Assembly: GCF_000374305.1 (NCBI RefSeq)
Contig: NZ_KB894094.1
Coordinates: forward strand, 310,001-374,000
Length of the DNA: 64,000 nt
DNA from: Actinomadura flavalba DSM 45200
GTDB lineage: Bacteria > Actinomycetota > Actinomycetes > Streptosporangiales > Streptosporangiaceae
Direction of reading: 5' to 3'
The number at the start of each line of letters is the position of its first letter. Within the stretch, counting starts at the first letter, position 1. Made by a program: the position numbers and the translations under genes. The notes below the pieces were generated by a model. The model was not told the origin of the DNA, did not search any database, and saw only the letters and a list, made by a program, of their open reading frames with translations. Below, one piece after another: positions 25,578 to 37,697 of this stretch.

Positions 25578-26105
25578 ATGACCGGGACGCACCGCGCGGC
25601 CGTGCTGCTGCGCGACTTCGTCAACACGCGCGACGTCGAGGTCGGTTCCGACGAGCTGGGCGGACCCCGGCGGCTCGCCGACTGGCTGGCCGGGCGCGGC
25701 CTCGTCCCGGCGGGCACGCCCGCCCGCGACGCCGACCTGCGGCTCGCGCTCGACCTCCGCGAGGGGCTGCGCGCCGCGATGCTCGCCCACCACGGCACCG
25801 GCGGCGCGCCCGCCGCGCTCGACGGCGTCCTGGCCGAGCTGCCCGTGCGGGTCGCGCTCGGCGGCCCGGCGCCGACGCTCACCGCCGCCGGAACCGGCGC
25901 CCGCGCCGGGCTGGCCCGCGTCGCCGCCGCCGTCGTGGAGTCCGCCGCCGACGGCACCTGGCCGCGCCTCAAGGTGTGCCCGGAGGCCACCTGCGCCTGG
26001 GCGTTCCTGGACACGTCCAAGAACCGCTCCCGCACCTGGTGCTCCATGCGCGTATGCGGCAACCGCACCAAGACCCGCGCCTACCGCGCCCGCCGCCGCG
26101 CCTAG
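25578..26105 (+). CDS. CGNR zinc-finger/ABATE-domain regulator
   Basis: This 175-residue protein has an N-terminal ABATE domain (LLRDFVNTRDVE, LRLALDLREGLR) and a C-terminal CGNR zinc finger with Cys134, 139, 155 and 160 (CPEATCAWAF, WCSMRVCGNR) followed by a basic tail. It should be a one-component DNA-binding regulator, probably of the divergent VOC gene. GGAGGTGAG precedes the ATG. It overlaps the response-regulator gene tail by 4 bases, stop to stop. Confidence 0.88.
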   Translation: MTGTHRAAVLLRDFVNTRDVEVGSDELGGPRRLADWLAGRGLVPAGTPARDADLRLALDLREGLRAAMLAHHGTGGAPAALDGVLAELPVRVALGGPAPTLTAAGTGARAGLARVAAAVVESAADGTWPRLKVCPEATCAWAFLDTSKNRSRTWCSMRVCGNRTKTRAYRARRRA

Positions 26106-26746
26106 CGCTCCCTCGCGAAGCCCGAGCGGTGCGCCCAGACGGCCGCCTGGGTGCGGTCGCGGACGCCCAGTTTGGCGAGGATGCTCTTGATGTGGCTCTT
26201 GACCGTCTCGGGCGACAGGTGGTGGGCGGCGGCGATCTCGGCGTTGGACAGCCCGGCGGCGAGCCCGTGCAGGACGGCCGACTCGCGCGGCGTCAGCGGC
26301 GCGGGCAGCCCCGGCGGGCGCGGCCGGGCCGCCAGCGAGCGGAGCAGCCGCCGGGTGATCTCGGGCGCCAGCAGCGCGTGGCCCGCCGCGACGGTGCGGA
26401 CGGCCGCGACCAGCTCGTCCGGCGTGGCGCGCTTGAGCAGGAACCCGTCCGCGCCGGAGGCGATGGCGTCGTCCACGACGTCGTCCAGGTCGAACGTCGT
26501 CAGGACGAGGACGCGCGGACGCGGCGGAGCCCACGCGGTGATCTCGCGCGTGGCGTGCAGGCCGTCGTGCCCCGGCATGCGGACGTCCATCAGCACCACG
26601 TCGGGCCGCAGCGACCGGGCGGCGGCGACCGTCCGGTGCCCGTTGTCGGCCTCGCCGACGACGGCGCAGCCCGGCTCGGCGGCCAGCAGCGCGCGCAGCG
26701 TCGCGCGGACGAGCGCGTCGTCGTCGGCGAGCAGGACGCGGATCAC
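26102..26746 (-). CDS. LuxR/NarL-family response regulator
   Basis: A 214-residue two-domain regulator: receiver with acidic pocket ADDD (7-10), phosphoacceptor Asp54 (LMDVRMPG), Thr and Lys of the switch (LVLTTFD, LLKRATPDEL), then a LuxR helix-turn-helix (LTPRESAVLHGLAAGLSNAEIAAAHHLSPETVKSHIKSIL). The GTG start overlaps the kinase stop by 4 bases. The frame is open further upstream, but only as a shadow of the kinase. Confidence 0.93.
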   Translation of the reverse strand: MIRVLLADDDALVRATLRALLAAEPGCAVVGEADNGHRTVAAARSLRPDVVLMDVRMPGHDGLHATREITAWAPPRPRVLVLTTFDLDDVVDDAIASGADGFLLKRATPDELVAAVRTVAAGHALLAPEITRRLLRSLAARPRPPGLPAPLTPRESAVLHGLAAGLSNAEIAAAHHLSPETVKSHIKSILAKLGVRDRTQAAVWAHRSGFARER

Positions 26747-27771
26747 GGCCGCGCCGGCAGCGTGGCGCGGACCGCGAAGCCCTCGGCGGTCGGCCCGGCG
26801 TCGAACTCGCCGCCCTGCCCGGCGGCGCGGCGGCGCATGTTGGCCAGGCCCCGGCCGGGCGGCCCGCCGGTGAGGCCGCGTCCCTCGTTGACGACCTCCA
26901 GCCGCACCCGGCCGCCGGACTGGGCCAGGCTCAGCCGGATGCGGCCGCCGTCGGTGTGCCGGAGCGCGTTGGTGACGGCCTCCTGCACGATGCGGTTGAG
27001 CGCGGCGGCGCCGTCCGGCGCCAGGTCGACCGCGCCGACGTCCAGGTCCAGCTCGCGTCCGGCCGCGCGGACCCGCTCGGCCAGGGCGCGCAGGTCGACG
27101 GTCGCGGCCGGGTCGTCCAGGGCGTGCACGAGCCGGTCCAGCTCGGTGAGGGCGCTGCGGCCCAGCGCCTCGACGTGCCGCAGCGCGTCGCGGCCGAACG
27201 CGGGGTCGGACGCGAACACCCGCTGCCCGACCGCCGCCTGCATGACCATCACGTTGACCGCGTGCCCGACGGCGTCGTGCAGCTCGCGGGCCAGCCGGGC
27301 GCGCTCCTCCAGCAGGACGCGCGCGGCGGTCTCGGCGGTGTGGGCGCGCCTGCTGTGCAGGGCGTCGCCGCCCACGGTCGCGATGACCAGCCCCATCGCG
27401 ATACCGGGCAGCGAATCCAGCGGGTCGCGGTCCAGCGCGAGGAAGCCGCCGAGGGCCGCCGCGAACACGGCGCCGCAGAGGGCGCGGCGGCGCGCGTCCC
27501 CGTAGGCGGCGAAGCAGGCGAACAACGCGATCCACAGGGGCCAGTGGACGAGCGTGCCCGGATACCCGGCCGCCGCGTTGCCGACCAGGACGGCGCACGT
27601 CGCGGCGAACGCCCGCAGCGGGCGGCGGCGGAGCCAGAGCAGGCAGGCCGCCGCCAGGAGGCACAAAACCAGTCCCGGGAGGTCCGGGCCCCGATACGGC
27701 GGCGGCACCGGGAAGGCGAGACCCACCGCCACCGACAGGGCCATGAGCCCGCCCGACAGCCAGATGCGCAT
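26743..27771 (-). CDS. Two-component sensor histidine kinase (DesK/NarX type)
   Basis: A 342-residue kinase with about five N-terminal membrane helices (residues 1-130) and no sizeable external domain, a HisKA_3 phosphorylation helix (RARLARELHDAVGHAVNVM, with His in ELHD), and an HATPase_c domain (NRIVQEAVTNALRHTDGG). ATG 27771 is chosen because GGGGGAGG lies 9 bases upstream; ATG 27780 would sit on it. It pairs with the LuxR regulator downstream. The signal is probably membrane stress or a lipophilic compound. Confidence 0.92.
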   Translation of the reverse strand: MRIWLSGGLMALSVAVGLAFPVPPPYRGPDLPGLVLCLLAAACLLWLRRRPLRAFAATCAVLVGNAAAGYPGTLVHWPLWIALFACFAAYGDARRRALCGAVFAAALGGFLALDRDPLDSLPGIAMGLVIATVGGDALHSRRAHTAETAARVLLEERARLARELHDAVGHAVNVMVMQAAVGQRVFASDPAFGRDALRHVEALGRSALTELDRLVHALDDPAATVDLRALAERVRAAGRELDLDVGAVDLAPDGAAALNRIVQEAVTNALRHTDGGRIRLSLAQSGGRVRLEVVNEGRGLTGGPPGRGLANMRRRAAGQGGEFDAGPTAEGFAVRATLPARP

Positions 27772-27807
27772 GTCCGGCATCCTCCCCCGGCGCGGGCGTC
27801 CGGGGAA

Positions 27808-27823
27808 TCACTCGCGCGAGTGA
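27808..27823. promoter_or_regulatory. Perfect 16-bp palindrome upstream of kinase and DUF2306 genes
   Basis: TCACTCGCGCGAGTGA is fully self-complementary and sits in the 89-bp divergent promoter region, 37 bases before each flanking start. Binding by the neighbouring LuxR regulator is a natural guess but untested. Confidence 0.6.
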
Positions 27824-27860
27824 GGCGCGACCGGCGCCCGCGTTCCTAGCGTCGGGCGCC

Positions 27861-28532
27861 ATGAAGCGAACCGCCGGACTGTGGTGGCTGGCGCTGAGCG
27901 CCGCCGCCGTCGCCGTCTACGCCCCGTTGCCCTATCTGACCGCGTCCCTGGACGCCCTCGCCGCCGACGGCACGGGCCTGGCCGGGCACTACGCCGGGCA
28001 GCCCGCCTGGGTGCGGTCGGCCCTCTACGTCCACATGATCGGCGCCGGTGTCGCGCTGCTGCTGAGCCCGCTCCAGTTCTCCGCGCGGCTGCGCGCCCGC
28101 CTGCCGCGCCTGCACTGGGTCGCGGGACGGACCGTCCTGGCCGCCGTCGTCCCCGGCGGCGTGGCCGGGCTGCTGCTCAGCCCGTTCAGCTACGCCGGTC
28201 TCGCCGGGACCGCCGGGTTCGGGCTGCTGGCCCTGCTCTGGCTCGTCGCGGCCGCGTCCGCGTTCCGGGCCGCGCGCCGCCGCGACCTCCGGGCGCACCG
28301 CCGGTGGGCGGTGCGGCTGTTCGCGCTCACCTACGCGGGCGTGACGCTGCGCCTCTGGTTGATCATCCTGCTCGTCGCTCAGCCCGGTACCGACCCCGGC
28401 GTCGCCTTCGACCGCGCGTACCTGATCGTCACCTTCCTGTCGTGGGTGCCCAACCTGCTGCTCGCCGAGTTCCTGCTGCGCTCGCGCCGGTCCGCCCGGC
28501 GGAAGGTCGTCGGCGCGACCGCCAGCGCCTAG
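27861..28532 (+). CDS. DUF2306 multi-pass membrane protein
   Basis: The 223-residue protein has about six hydrophobic helices. The DUF2306 signature is visible: YVHMIGAGVALLLSPLQFSA, then LPRLHWVAGRTVL, and AHRRWAVRLFALTYAGVTLR. The conserved His residues suggest a haem- or metal-binding membrane protein, but the family has no established role. It is divergent from the histidine kinase and may be part of its regulon. Confidence 0.82.
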   Translation: MKRTAGLWWLALSAAAVAVYAPLPYLTASLDALAADGTGLAGHYAGQPAWVRSALYVHMIGAGVALLLSPLQFSARLRARLPRLHWVAGRTVLAAVVPGGVAGLLLSPFSYAGLAGTAGFGLLALLWLVAAASAFRAARRRDLRAHRRWAVRLFALTYAGVTLRLWLIILLVAQPGTDPGVAFDRAYLIVTFLSWVPNLLLAEFLLRSRRSARRKVVGATASA

Positions 28533-28542
28533 AGTGACCGCC

Positions 28543-29085
28543 ATGGACGCCATCGCCGACGTGGGAGTGCGCCCGGCGCGGCGCGCCGACGCCGCCGCCG
28601 TCGCCGACATCCAGGTGCGCGCGTGGCGGCGGGGCTACCGCGACCTGCTGCCCGCCGCCGTGCTCGCCGACGTGACCGTGCCCGAGGCGCGGGACGCGTG
28701 GCGGGAGCGGTGGAGCACGTCCATCACCGCGCCGCCGAGCGGCCGGCACCGCGTCCTGGTCGCCGTCGCCAGCGACCTGGTCGTCGGCTTCGCCGCGCAC
28801 GCCCCCGCCGAGGACGCCGACGCCGAACCCGGCACCGCCGAACTCCTCACGATCCTCACCGACCCCCTGCACGCCCGCGCCGGGCACGGCAGCCGCCTCC
28901 TGGCCGCCACCGCCGACCTGCTGCGCGAGGACGGCACCGCCCTCCTGCTGAGCTGGGTCTTCGAGGCCGACACCGTCCTGCGCGGCTTCCTGGAATCCGC
29001 CGGGTGGGCGCCCGACGGCGCCGCCCGCACCCTCGACATGGGCGAACCCGTCCGGCAGCTCCGGCTGCACACGTCCCTTGCCTGA
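28543..29085 (+). CDS. GNAT-family N-acetyltransferase
   Basis: The 180-residue protein starts at ATG 28543 (GTG 28534 is an alternative). It has the GNAT order: VRPARRADAAAVADIQVRAW, a central strand EPGTAELLTILTDPLHARAG, the acetyl-CoA loop AGHGSRLLAATADLL, and VFEADTVLRGFLESAGWAPDG. Substrate unknown. It begins 10 bases after the DUF2306 stop, so the two may be cotranscribed. Confidence 0.85.
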   Translation: MDAIADVGVRPARRADAAAVADIQVRAWRRGYRDLLPAAVLADVTVPEARDAWRERWSTSITAPPSGRHRVLVAVASDLVVGFAAHAPAEDADAEPGTAELLTILTDPLHARAGHGSRLLAATADLLREDGTALLLSWVFEADTVLRGFLESAGWAPDGAARTLDMGEPVRQLRLHTSLA

Positions 29086-29149
29086 CCCCGGCCCAGGTTT
29101 CGACGGGGTCGGTGAGGGGCAGGGAGAGGCCGCCCGTAATGTGGACACC

Positions 29150-30817
29150 GTGCCCGAGACCACGCTGACGTCCCCGTCCACCGCAGCGTCCGCCCCGGCG
29201 GCGCCTCCCGCCGGGGGCCGCCGTCGCTGGCTCGTCGTGGCCCTGCTCAGCCTCGGCGTCTCGCTCATCATCGTGGACGCCACCATCGTCGGCGTGCTGA
29301 TGCCGCAGATGGCCGTCGCGCTCGGGCTCACCACCTCCGACGCCGAATGGGTCACCTCCGTCTACGCGCTGGTGTTCGCGGCGCTGCTCATCCCCTTCGG
29401 GCGCGCGGGCGACCTGCTCGGACGCCGCCGGATGTTCGTGCTCGGCGTCGCCGTCTTCACCGGCGCCAGCCTGCTGGCCGCCCTCGCGCAGGACGGCTCG
29501 GGGCTCATCGGCGCGCGGGCGCTCCAGGGCGTCGGCGCGTCCATGATCATGCCCGCGGCGCTGTCCACGCTGAACACGCTGTTCACCGGCCGCGACCGGC
29601 ACATCGCCTTCGGCATCTGGGGCTCCATGCTCAGCGGCATGGCCGCGCTCGGCCCGCTGCTCGGCGGCGCCCTGGCCACCGGCGGCGGCTGGCGCTGGGC
29701 GTTCGGGGTCAACCTGCCGCTCGGCGCCGCGCTCATCGCCGGGGCGCTCGCCCTCATGCCCGAGACCCGCGCCGCCACCGCGCGCGGACGCGCGCTGCTG
29801 CGGCAGATCGACTGGCTCGGCGGCGCCCTGTCCGCGCTCGGGCTCGGCGCGCTCGTCTGCGGCGTCATCGAGGGCCAGACCTACGGCTGGTGGACGGCCA
29901 CCGAGCCGTTCCGCTTCGCCGGAGCCGACTGGCCCGTCGGCGGGCCGTCCCCGGTGCCGATCGTGCTCACGCTCGGCGCCGTGCTGCTCGTCGCGCTCGT
30001 CCTCGTCGAACGGGCGCGGGCCGCCGCCGGACGCCCCGTCCTGCTCGACCTCACGCTGTTCCGCATCCCGAACTTCCGGCACGGCAACCTCGCGTCCGCG
30101 CTGATCAACGTCGGGGAACTCGGGCTGCTGTTCGTCCTCCCGCTGTTCCTGCTCGGCGTGCACGGCACGTCCCCGATCCAGATCAGCCTGGCGATCCTGC
30201 CGCTGGCGCTCGGCGCGTTCCTGTCCGGCGGCATGGCCGGACGGCTCGCCGCCCGGCGCGGCGCACACCGCGTCGTCCGGATCGGCATGGCGCTGGAGGT
30301 CGGCGCCGTCCTGGCCCTCGCCCTCACCCTGTCGCCCACCACGTCCGGGCTCGGGCTCGCCCCGTGGATGCTGCTCTACGGGATCGGGCTCGGGCTGACG
30401 TCCGCGCAGCTCACCAACGTGTCCCTCGCCGACGTGCCGCCCGCGCAGTCCGGGCAGGCGTCCGGCACGCAGTCCACGGCGCGGCAGGTCGGCGCCGCGC
30501 TCGGCATCGCGCTCATCGGGACGGTGTTCGCCACCAGCCTCGGCCACACGATGGCCCGCGAGCTGGAGGGCACCGGCGTCCCCGCCGAACGCGCCGCCGT
30601 CCTCGCCCATGACCTGCGGCAGAGCGCCGGAACCGCCGCCCGCGACCTGCACGACGACCCCGCGCGGGCCGTCGAGGCCGCCGCCGCCGACACCGCCCTG
30701 GCCGCCGCCGCCCGCGACGGCGCGCTCGTCACCGCCGCCATCCTCGCCGGAGGCCTGCTGCTGTCGCTGCGGCTGCGCCCGGGCGGTGCCCGGCGTCCGG
30801 AAGAATCAGCGGCATAG
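29150..30817 (+). CDS. MFS drug/proton antiporter, DHA2 (EmrB/QacA) family
   Basis: A 555-residue transporter with about 14 membrane segments. Motif C-like and motif A features are visible: SLIIVDATIVGVLMPQMA in helix 1 and FGRAGDLLGRRRMFVLG after helix 2, then GARALQGVGASMIMPAALS. The start is placed at GTG 29150; GTG 29141 has a better-spaced GGGAGAGG. It should expel toxic or antibiotic compounds. A long Ala-rich amphipathic stretch near the C-terminus (AAAADTALAAAARDGALV) precedes the last helix. Confidence 0.9.
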   Translation: MPETTLTSPSTAASAPAAPPAGGRRRWLVVALLSLGVSLIIVDATIVGVLMPQMAVALGLTTSDAEWVTSVYALVFAALLIPFGRAGDLLGRRRMFVLGVAVFTGASLLAALAQDGSGLIGARALQGVGASMIMPAALSTLNTLFTGRDRHIAFGIWGSMLSGMAALGPLLGGALATGGGWRWAFGVNLPLGAALIAGALALMPETRAATARGRALLRQIDWLGGALSALGLGALVCGVIEGQTYGWWTATEPFRFAGADWPVGGPSPVPIVLTLGAVLLVALVLVERARAAAGRPVLLDLTLFRIPNFRHGNLASALINVGELGLLFVLPLFLLGVHGTSPIQISLAILPLALGAFLSGGMAGRLAARRGAHRVVRIGMALEVGAVLALALTLSPTTSGLGLAPWMLLYGIGLGLTSAQLTNVSLADVPPAQSGQASGTQSTARQVGAALGIALIGTVFATSLGHTMARELEGTGVPAERAAVLAHDLRQSAGTAARDLHDDPARAVEAAAADTALAAAARDGALVTAAILAGGLLLSLRLRPGGARRPEESAA

Positions 30818-30852
30818 TTCCCCGTCCGCACCTAGCAGAACAGCGGTAACAC

Positions 30853-31719
30853 GTGGCCACGCTCTCCCAGTGGGTCGCCGGCTCCCGGCCCCGCACCCTG
30901 CCCACCTCGCTCGTCCCGGTCGTCGTCGGCACCGGCGTCGCCGCCGGCGCCGGCGGCGCGGTCTGGTGGCGCGCCGCGCTCGCGGCGTTCGTCGCGCTGA
31001 TCCTCCAGATCGGCGTCAACTACTCCAACGACTACAGCGACGGCGTGCGCGGCACCGACGAGGACCGCGTCGGGCCGCTGCGGCTGGTCGGATCGGGCGT
31101 CGCCAGGCCCAGGCAGGTGCTGGCGGCGGCGCTGGCGTGCTTCCTGCTCGCGGCCGTCGCGGGGCTGGTGCTCGCCGCCGTGACGACCTGGTGGCTGCTG
31201 CTCGTCGGCGCGTTCGCCATCCTGGCCGCGTGGTTCTACACCGGCGGCAAGAACCCGTACGGGTACCGCGCGTTCGGTGAGATCTCGGTGTTCGTGTTCT
31301 TCGGGCTCGTCGCCGTCGTCGGCACCGTCTACGTGCAACTGGAGGCGCTGCCGGCGGAGGCGTGGGCGGCGGCGATCCCGATCGGGCTGCTGGCGTGCGC
31401 GCTGCTCGTCGCCAACAACCTGCGCGACATCCCCACCGACCGCGTCTCGGGCAAGCGCACGCTCGCCGTCGTGCTCGGCGACCGCAACACCCGCATCCTG
31501 TACACGATCTGCACGGCGATGCCGTTCCTGTTCGTGCTCGCCCTCGCCGCCGCCCACCCGTGGGCGTTGCTGGCGCTGCTGGCGGCGCCGCTGTCCGTCC
31601 CGCCGACGCAGAAGATCCTCGGTGGCGCCGACGGCCCCGCCCTCATCCCCGTCCTGGGCGAGACCGGCCGCCTCCAGATCGCCTACGGCACCCTGCTCGC
31701 GATCGGCCTCGCCCTATAG
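30853..31719 (+). CDS. menA: 1,4-dihydroxy-2-naphthoate polyprenyltransferase
   Basis: This 288-residue UbiA-family membrane enzyme has the first Asp-rich motif NYSNDYSDG (56-64) with downstream GTDED, and the second motif NNLRDIPTDRVSGKRT. These bind the prenyl diphosphate through Mg2+. MenA attaches the isoprenoid tail in menaquinone synthesis. The N-terminus WVAGSRPRTLPTSLVPVVVG is the MenA form rather than UbiA. No other men genes are in the window. Confidence 0.92.
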   Translation: MATLSQWVAGSRPRTLPTSLVPVVVGTGVAAGAGGAVWWRAALAAFVALILQIGVNYSNDYSDGVRGTDEDRVGPLRLVGSGVARPRQVLAAALACFLLAAVAGLVLAAVTTWWLLLVGAFAILAAWFYTGGKNPYGYRAFGEISVFVFFGLVAVVGTVYVQLEALPAEAWAAAIPIGLLACALLVANNLRDIPTDRVSGKRTLAVVLGDRNTRILYTICTAMPFLFVLALAAAHPWALLALLAAPLSVPPTQKILGGADGPALIPVLGETGRLQIAYGTLLAIGLAL

Positions 31720-31723
31720 ATCG

Positions 31724-31840
31724 CCTTCCCGGCCCACGGCCGCTCGCCTGGCGGCTCGCGCCCTGACCGGGAAGGTGCGGACGCGCATCGCTTCGCGATC
31801 TGGCCGGTGCGGCTCGCCTTCGGCGTCGCCGCACCGGCCA
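31724..31840. terminator. Hairpin cluster between convergent menA and ung
   Basis: Three stems fill this gap. CCTTCCCGG (31724-31732) pairs with 31768-31776; ATCGC-ttc-GCGAT forms a small stem at about 31787-31799; TGGCCGGTGCGGC (31801-31813) pairs perfectly with 31828-31840 across a 14-base loop that can itself fold. Together they should stop transcription from both sides. Confidence 0.7.
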
Positions 31841-31860
31841 GGTCCACGTCCGCGCGGTGG

Positions 31861-32553
31861 TCAGCGGGGCGACGGAGCCGGGTTCCAGTCGATCTCGGGG
31901 CGGCCCGCGTCGGCGAGGGCCTTGTTGACCTTGCTGAAGGGGGCCGTGCCGAAGAACTTCTTGGCGCTCAGCGGGCTGGGGTGGGCCGACTCGATGATCG
32001 TGTGCTGCGGGCCGGTGACCAGGCGGGCCTTCTTGCGGGCGTAGGCGCCCCACAGGACGAAGACGACGCGCTCCTCCTTGGCGTTCAGGGCGCGGATGGC
32101 GGCGTCGGTGAACTCCTCCCAGCCCTGGCCCGCGTGCGAGTTCGCCTCGCCCGCGCGGACCGTCAGCACCGCGTTGAGCAGCAGGACGCCCTGGTCGGCC
32201 CAGGGGATCAGCTCGCCCGTCGTGGCGGGCGGGACGTCCAGATCGCTCGCCAGCTCCTTGTAGATGTTGCGCAGCGACGGCGGCAGCCGCACCCCCGCGC
32301 GGACGCTGAAGCTCAGCCCGTGCGCCTGCCCGGGCCCGTGGTACGGGTCCTGGCCGAGGATCAGGACCCGGGCGTCGTCGTACGAGCAGTGCCGGAACGC
32401 GCTGAACAGGTCCTCCCGGGGCGGGTAGACCGTGTGCCCGGCGTACTCACCGGCGACGAACGCGTTCAGCGCGGCCGTGTGCGCCGGGTCGAGGAGGGGG
32501 TCGAGACGCGCACGCCAGTCAGCGGGCAGCGCCTCCATCAGATCGAGGGACAT
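31861..32553 (-). CDS. ung: Uracil-DNA glycosylase, family 1
   Basis: The 230-residue enzyme has the water-activating loop GQDPYHGPGQAHGLSF (67-82, catalytic Asp69) and the His motif SAHPSPLSAKKFFG. LLLLNAVLTVRAGEANSH is the uracil-pocket strand with its Asn. It removes uracil from DNA. ATG 32553 begins the family homology; the longer frame upstream overlaps the divergent ModA-like gene region. Confidence 0.95.
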   Translation of the reverse strand: MSLDLMEALPADWRARLDPLLDPAHTAALNAFVAGEYAGHTVYPPREDLFSAFRHCSYDDARVLILGQDPYHGPGQAHGLSFSVRAGVRLPPSLRNIYKELASDLDVPPATTGELIPWADQGVLLLNAVLTVRAGEANSHAGQGWEEFTDAAIRALNAKEERVVFVLWGAYARKKARLVTGPQHTIIESAHPSPLSAKKFFGTAPFSKVNKALADAGRPEIDWNPAPSPR

Positions 32554-32629
32554 GCCGCCGACCCTAACGCCCGCCACCGACGGTTTCCGGGCACTCCCGC
32601 AAGCCCGTCGCCGCGTAGGATGACGGCAT

Positions 32630-33403
32630 ATGCCCGACTCCCCCCGGTGGCGGCGCCGCGTCGCGTCCGCCGGTGTCCTCGTGCTCGGCCTCGCGGCGGC
32701 CGGAACGGGCTGCGGCGAGCCCGAGTCCGTGACGCTGACCGTGCTCGCGTCGTCGTCGGTGACCGAGGTGCTGAGCGAGCTCGCCGTCCTGTACCGGCAC
32801 GAACGGCCCCGCGTCCGGATCGTCCCCCGGTTCGGCGGCACGAACGAGATGACCGGGCGCGTCGCCGACCGCGAACCCGCCGAAGTGCTGATCACCGACG
32901 ACGTCGCCGCGCTCAAGGACGCCGCCGACCAGCTCACCGGGCGGCCCCGCATCGTCGCGCACACCGGCCTCACCATCGCCGTCGCGCCCGGCAACCCGCT
33001 GCGGGTACGCGGCCCCGGCGACCTCGCCCGGTCCCGCGTCCGCGTCGTGATCGGCGCGCGCGTCATCCCGTCCGGCCGGTACGCGCGGCAGATGTTCACC
33101 CGGGCGGGCGTCAGCGTCCCCCGCGCGGCCGAGGAGGTCAGCTCCCGCGCCGTCCTGGACCGCGTCCGCGGCGGCCAGGCCGACGCCGGGATCGTCTACG
33201 TCACCGACCTGCGCTCGGCGGGCGCGGCGGCGGCCAGCGTGCCGATCGCCGCCGCCGACAACGTCACCGCGTCGTTCCCCGCCGCCGTCGTCGAGGGCCC
33301 GCACGAGAAGGAGGCCGCCGCGTTCGTGGCGTGGCTGGCCGCGCCGTCGGCCGCGCGGCTGTTCCGCAAGCACGGCTTCGCCACGCCCGTCCCGCCCCGG
33401 TGA
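32630..33403 (+). CDS. ModA-like molybdate/tungstate-type binding lipoprotein (orphan)
   Basis: A 257-residue protein with a basic start, a hydrophobic segment (13-24) and a lipobox ending at Cys28 (AGTGC). The rest is a ModA-type periplasmic fold: TLTVLASSSVTEVLSELA, EVLITDDVAALKDA, the hinge IVAHTGLTIAVAPGNPL, and ARQMFTRAGV, ADAGIVYVTDLRSA. No permease or ATPase gene follows; the next gene is an ftsH homologue 93 bases on. It may work with a transporter encoded elsewhere, or have another ligand. Confidence 0.82.
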   Translation: MPDSPRWRRRVASAGVLVLGLAAAGTGCGEPESVTLTVLASSSVTEVLSELAVLYRHERPRVRIVPRFGGTNEMTGRVADREPAEVLITDDVAALKDAADQLTGRPRIVAHTGLTIAVAPGNPLRVRGPGDLARSRVRVVIGARVIPSGRYARQMFTRAGVSVPRAAEEVSSRAVLDRVRGGQADAGIVYVTDLRSAGAAAASVPIAAADNVTASFPAAVVEGPHEKEAAAFVAWLAAPSAARLFRKHGFATPVPPR

Positions 33404-33496
33404 GGCAGGTTTTCGCCGGTCGGCGCGGGGGCAGGTCTTGATCACTGCCGGTCGGGGGGCCGCACGACGTTTCGCGCTTGCGGGGGAGATTGCCAG

Positions 33497-35488
<1,992 letters not shown>

Positions 35489-35501
35489 CCACGCGCGCGC
35501 C

Positions 35502-36320
35502 TCAGAACGGGAGTTCGCCGGAGGCGGTGACGGCCTGGGCTGCTGGGCGGAGGATCTCGCGGATCTCGTGGGGGTTGGTGAGGGCCGTGTAGGGCGGGGC
35601 CGCGAGGGTGTCGGTGCGGTGTTCCAGGGACGCGTGGAAGGTGCGGGCCGTGTCGGTGGCGGTGCCTTCCTCGGTGAGGAAGCCCCTTGCCCGGAGGGTT
35701 TCGGTGGCCTGCTGCCAGTCCTCCTCGGAGTGGCCGCGGCTCTCGCGGTACCACTGCTCGGTGCCCTCGCGGACGGCCATCGCGAGGCGGTTGGCCTCGA
35801 CGCCGTTCAGGGAGTCGGCGGTGAGCAGGGCGACGTGGCCGTCGCCGCGGTGCTCGCGCAGGGCGCTCGTCGCCTGCCAGAGGCGGGCGACGGGGTCGGC
35901 CGGGGCCGGCAGGTCGCGGTTCGCGGCGAACAGCGCGCGGCCCGTCGGGTCGGCCGCCGCGACGACGGTCTCCAGCGGCGCCGTGACCGCCTCGGCGATC
36001 TTCTCGATGTCGGGGACGAGACGGCGCAGCGCCGCCGCCACCCCCGCCCAGCGGGCCGTCAGGACGTCCTGCGGCGACGCGAACGACCACGCGTCGGGCA
36101 GGGCGCGGTACACCAGCCGGGCGTTGAAGCTGTGGAACAGCGCCTCGACCGTGCCCGGGCCCGCCGCGCCGAGCGGCGCCGCGCGCCCGGCGAAGTAGCC
36201 CATCCAGTAGCCGCGCAGGCCCGCCTCCTTGTACGCCGCGCGGCTCTCCGGGGAGAAGTAGGTGACGACGCTCAGCGGCTCGATCACCGTGTACATGTCG
36301 CGTGCGAAGACCTCGTCCAT
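35502..36320 (-). CDS. SCO6745-family (SalK-like) helical protein
   Basis: The 272-residue protein opens with FARDMYTVIEPLSVVTYFSPE and YKEAGLRGYWMGYFAGRAAPLG, the signature of the widespread actinobacterial SCO6745 family, all alpha-helical with a winged-helix-like C-terminal part (WQQATETLRARGFLTEEG). Function is not established; some members neighbour antibiotic or regulator genes. ATG 36320 is used; GTG 36335 is an alternative. It is convergent with ftsH, 13 bases between stops. Confidence 0.75.
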   Translation of the reverse strand: MDEVFARDMYTVIEPLSVVTYFSPESRAAYKEAGLRGYWMGYFAGRAAPLGAAGPGTVEALFHSFNARLVYRALPDAWSFASPQDVLTARWAGVAAALRRLVPDIEKIAEAVTAPLETVVAAADPTGRALFAANRDLPAPADPVARLWQATSALREHRGDGHVALLTADSLNGVEANRLAMAVREGTEQWYRESRGHSEEDWQQATETLRARGFLTEEGTATDTARTFHASLEHRTDTLAAPPYTALTNPHEIREILRPAAQAVTASGELPF

Positions 36321-36348
36321 CCCGGCATTCTGCACCCTGGCCGCGTCC

Positions 36349-37685
<1,337 letters not shown>

Positions 37686-37697
37686 CTACCGGTCCGC

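Noticed and set aside
26102..27862. A single fused kinase-regulator protein on the minus strand
   Set aside because: The upstream part of that frame is only the shadow of the histidine kinase in another frame; GTGA overlap shows two separate genes.
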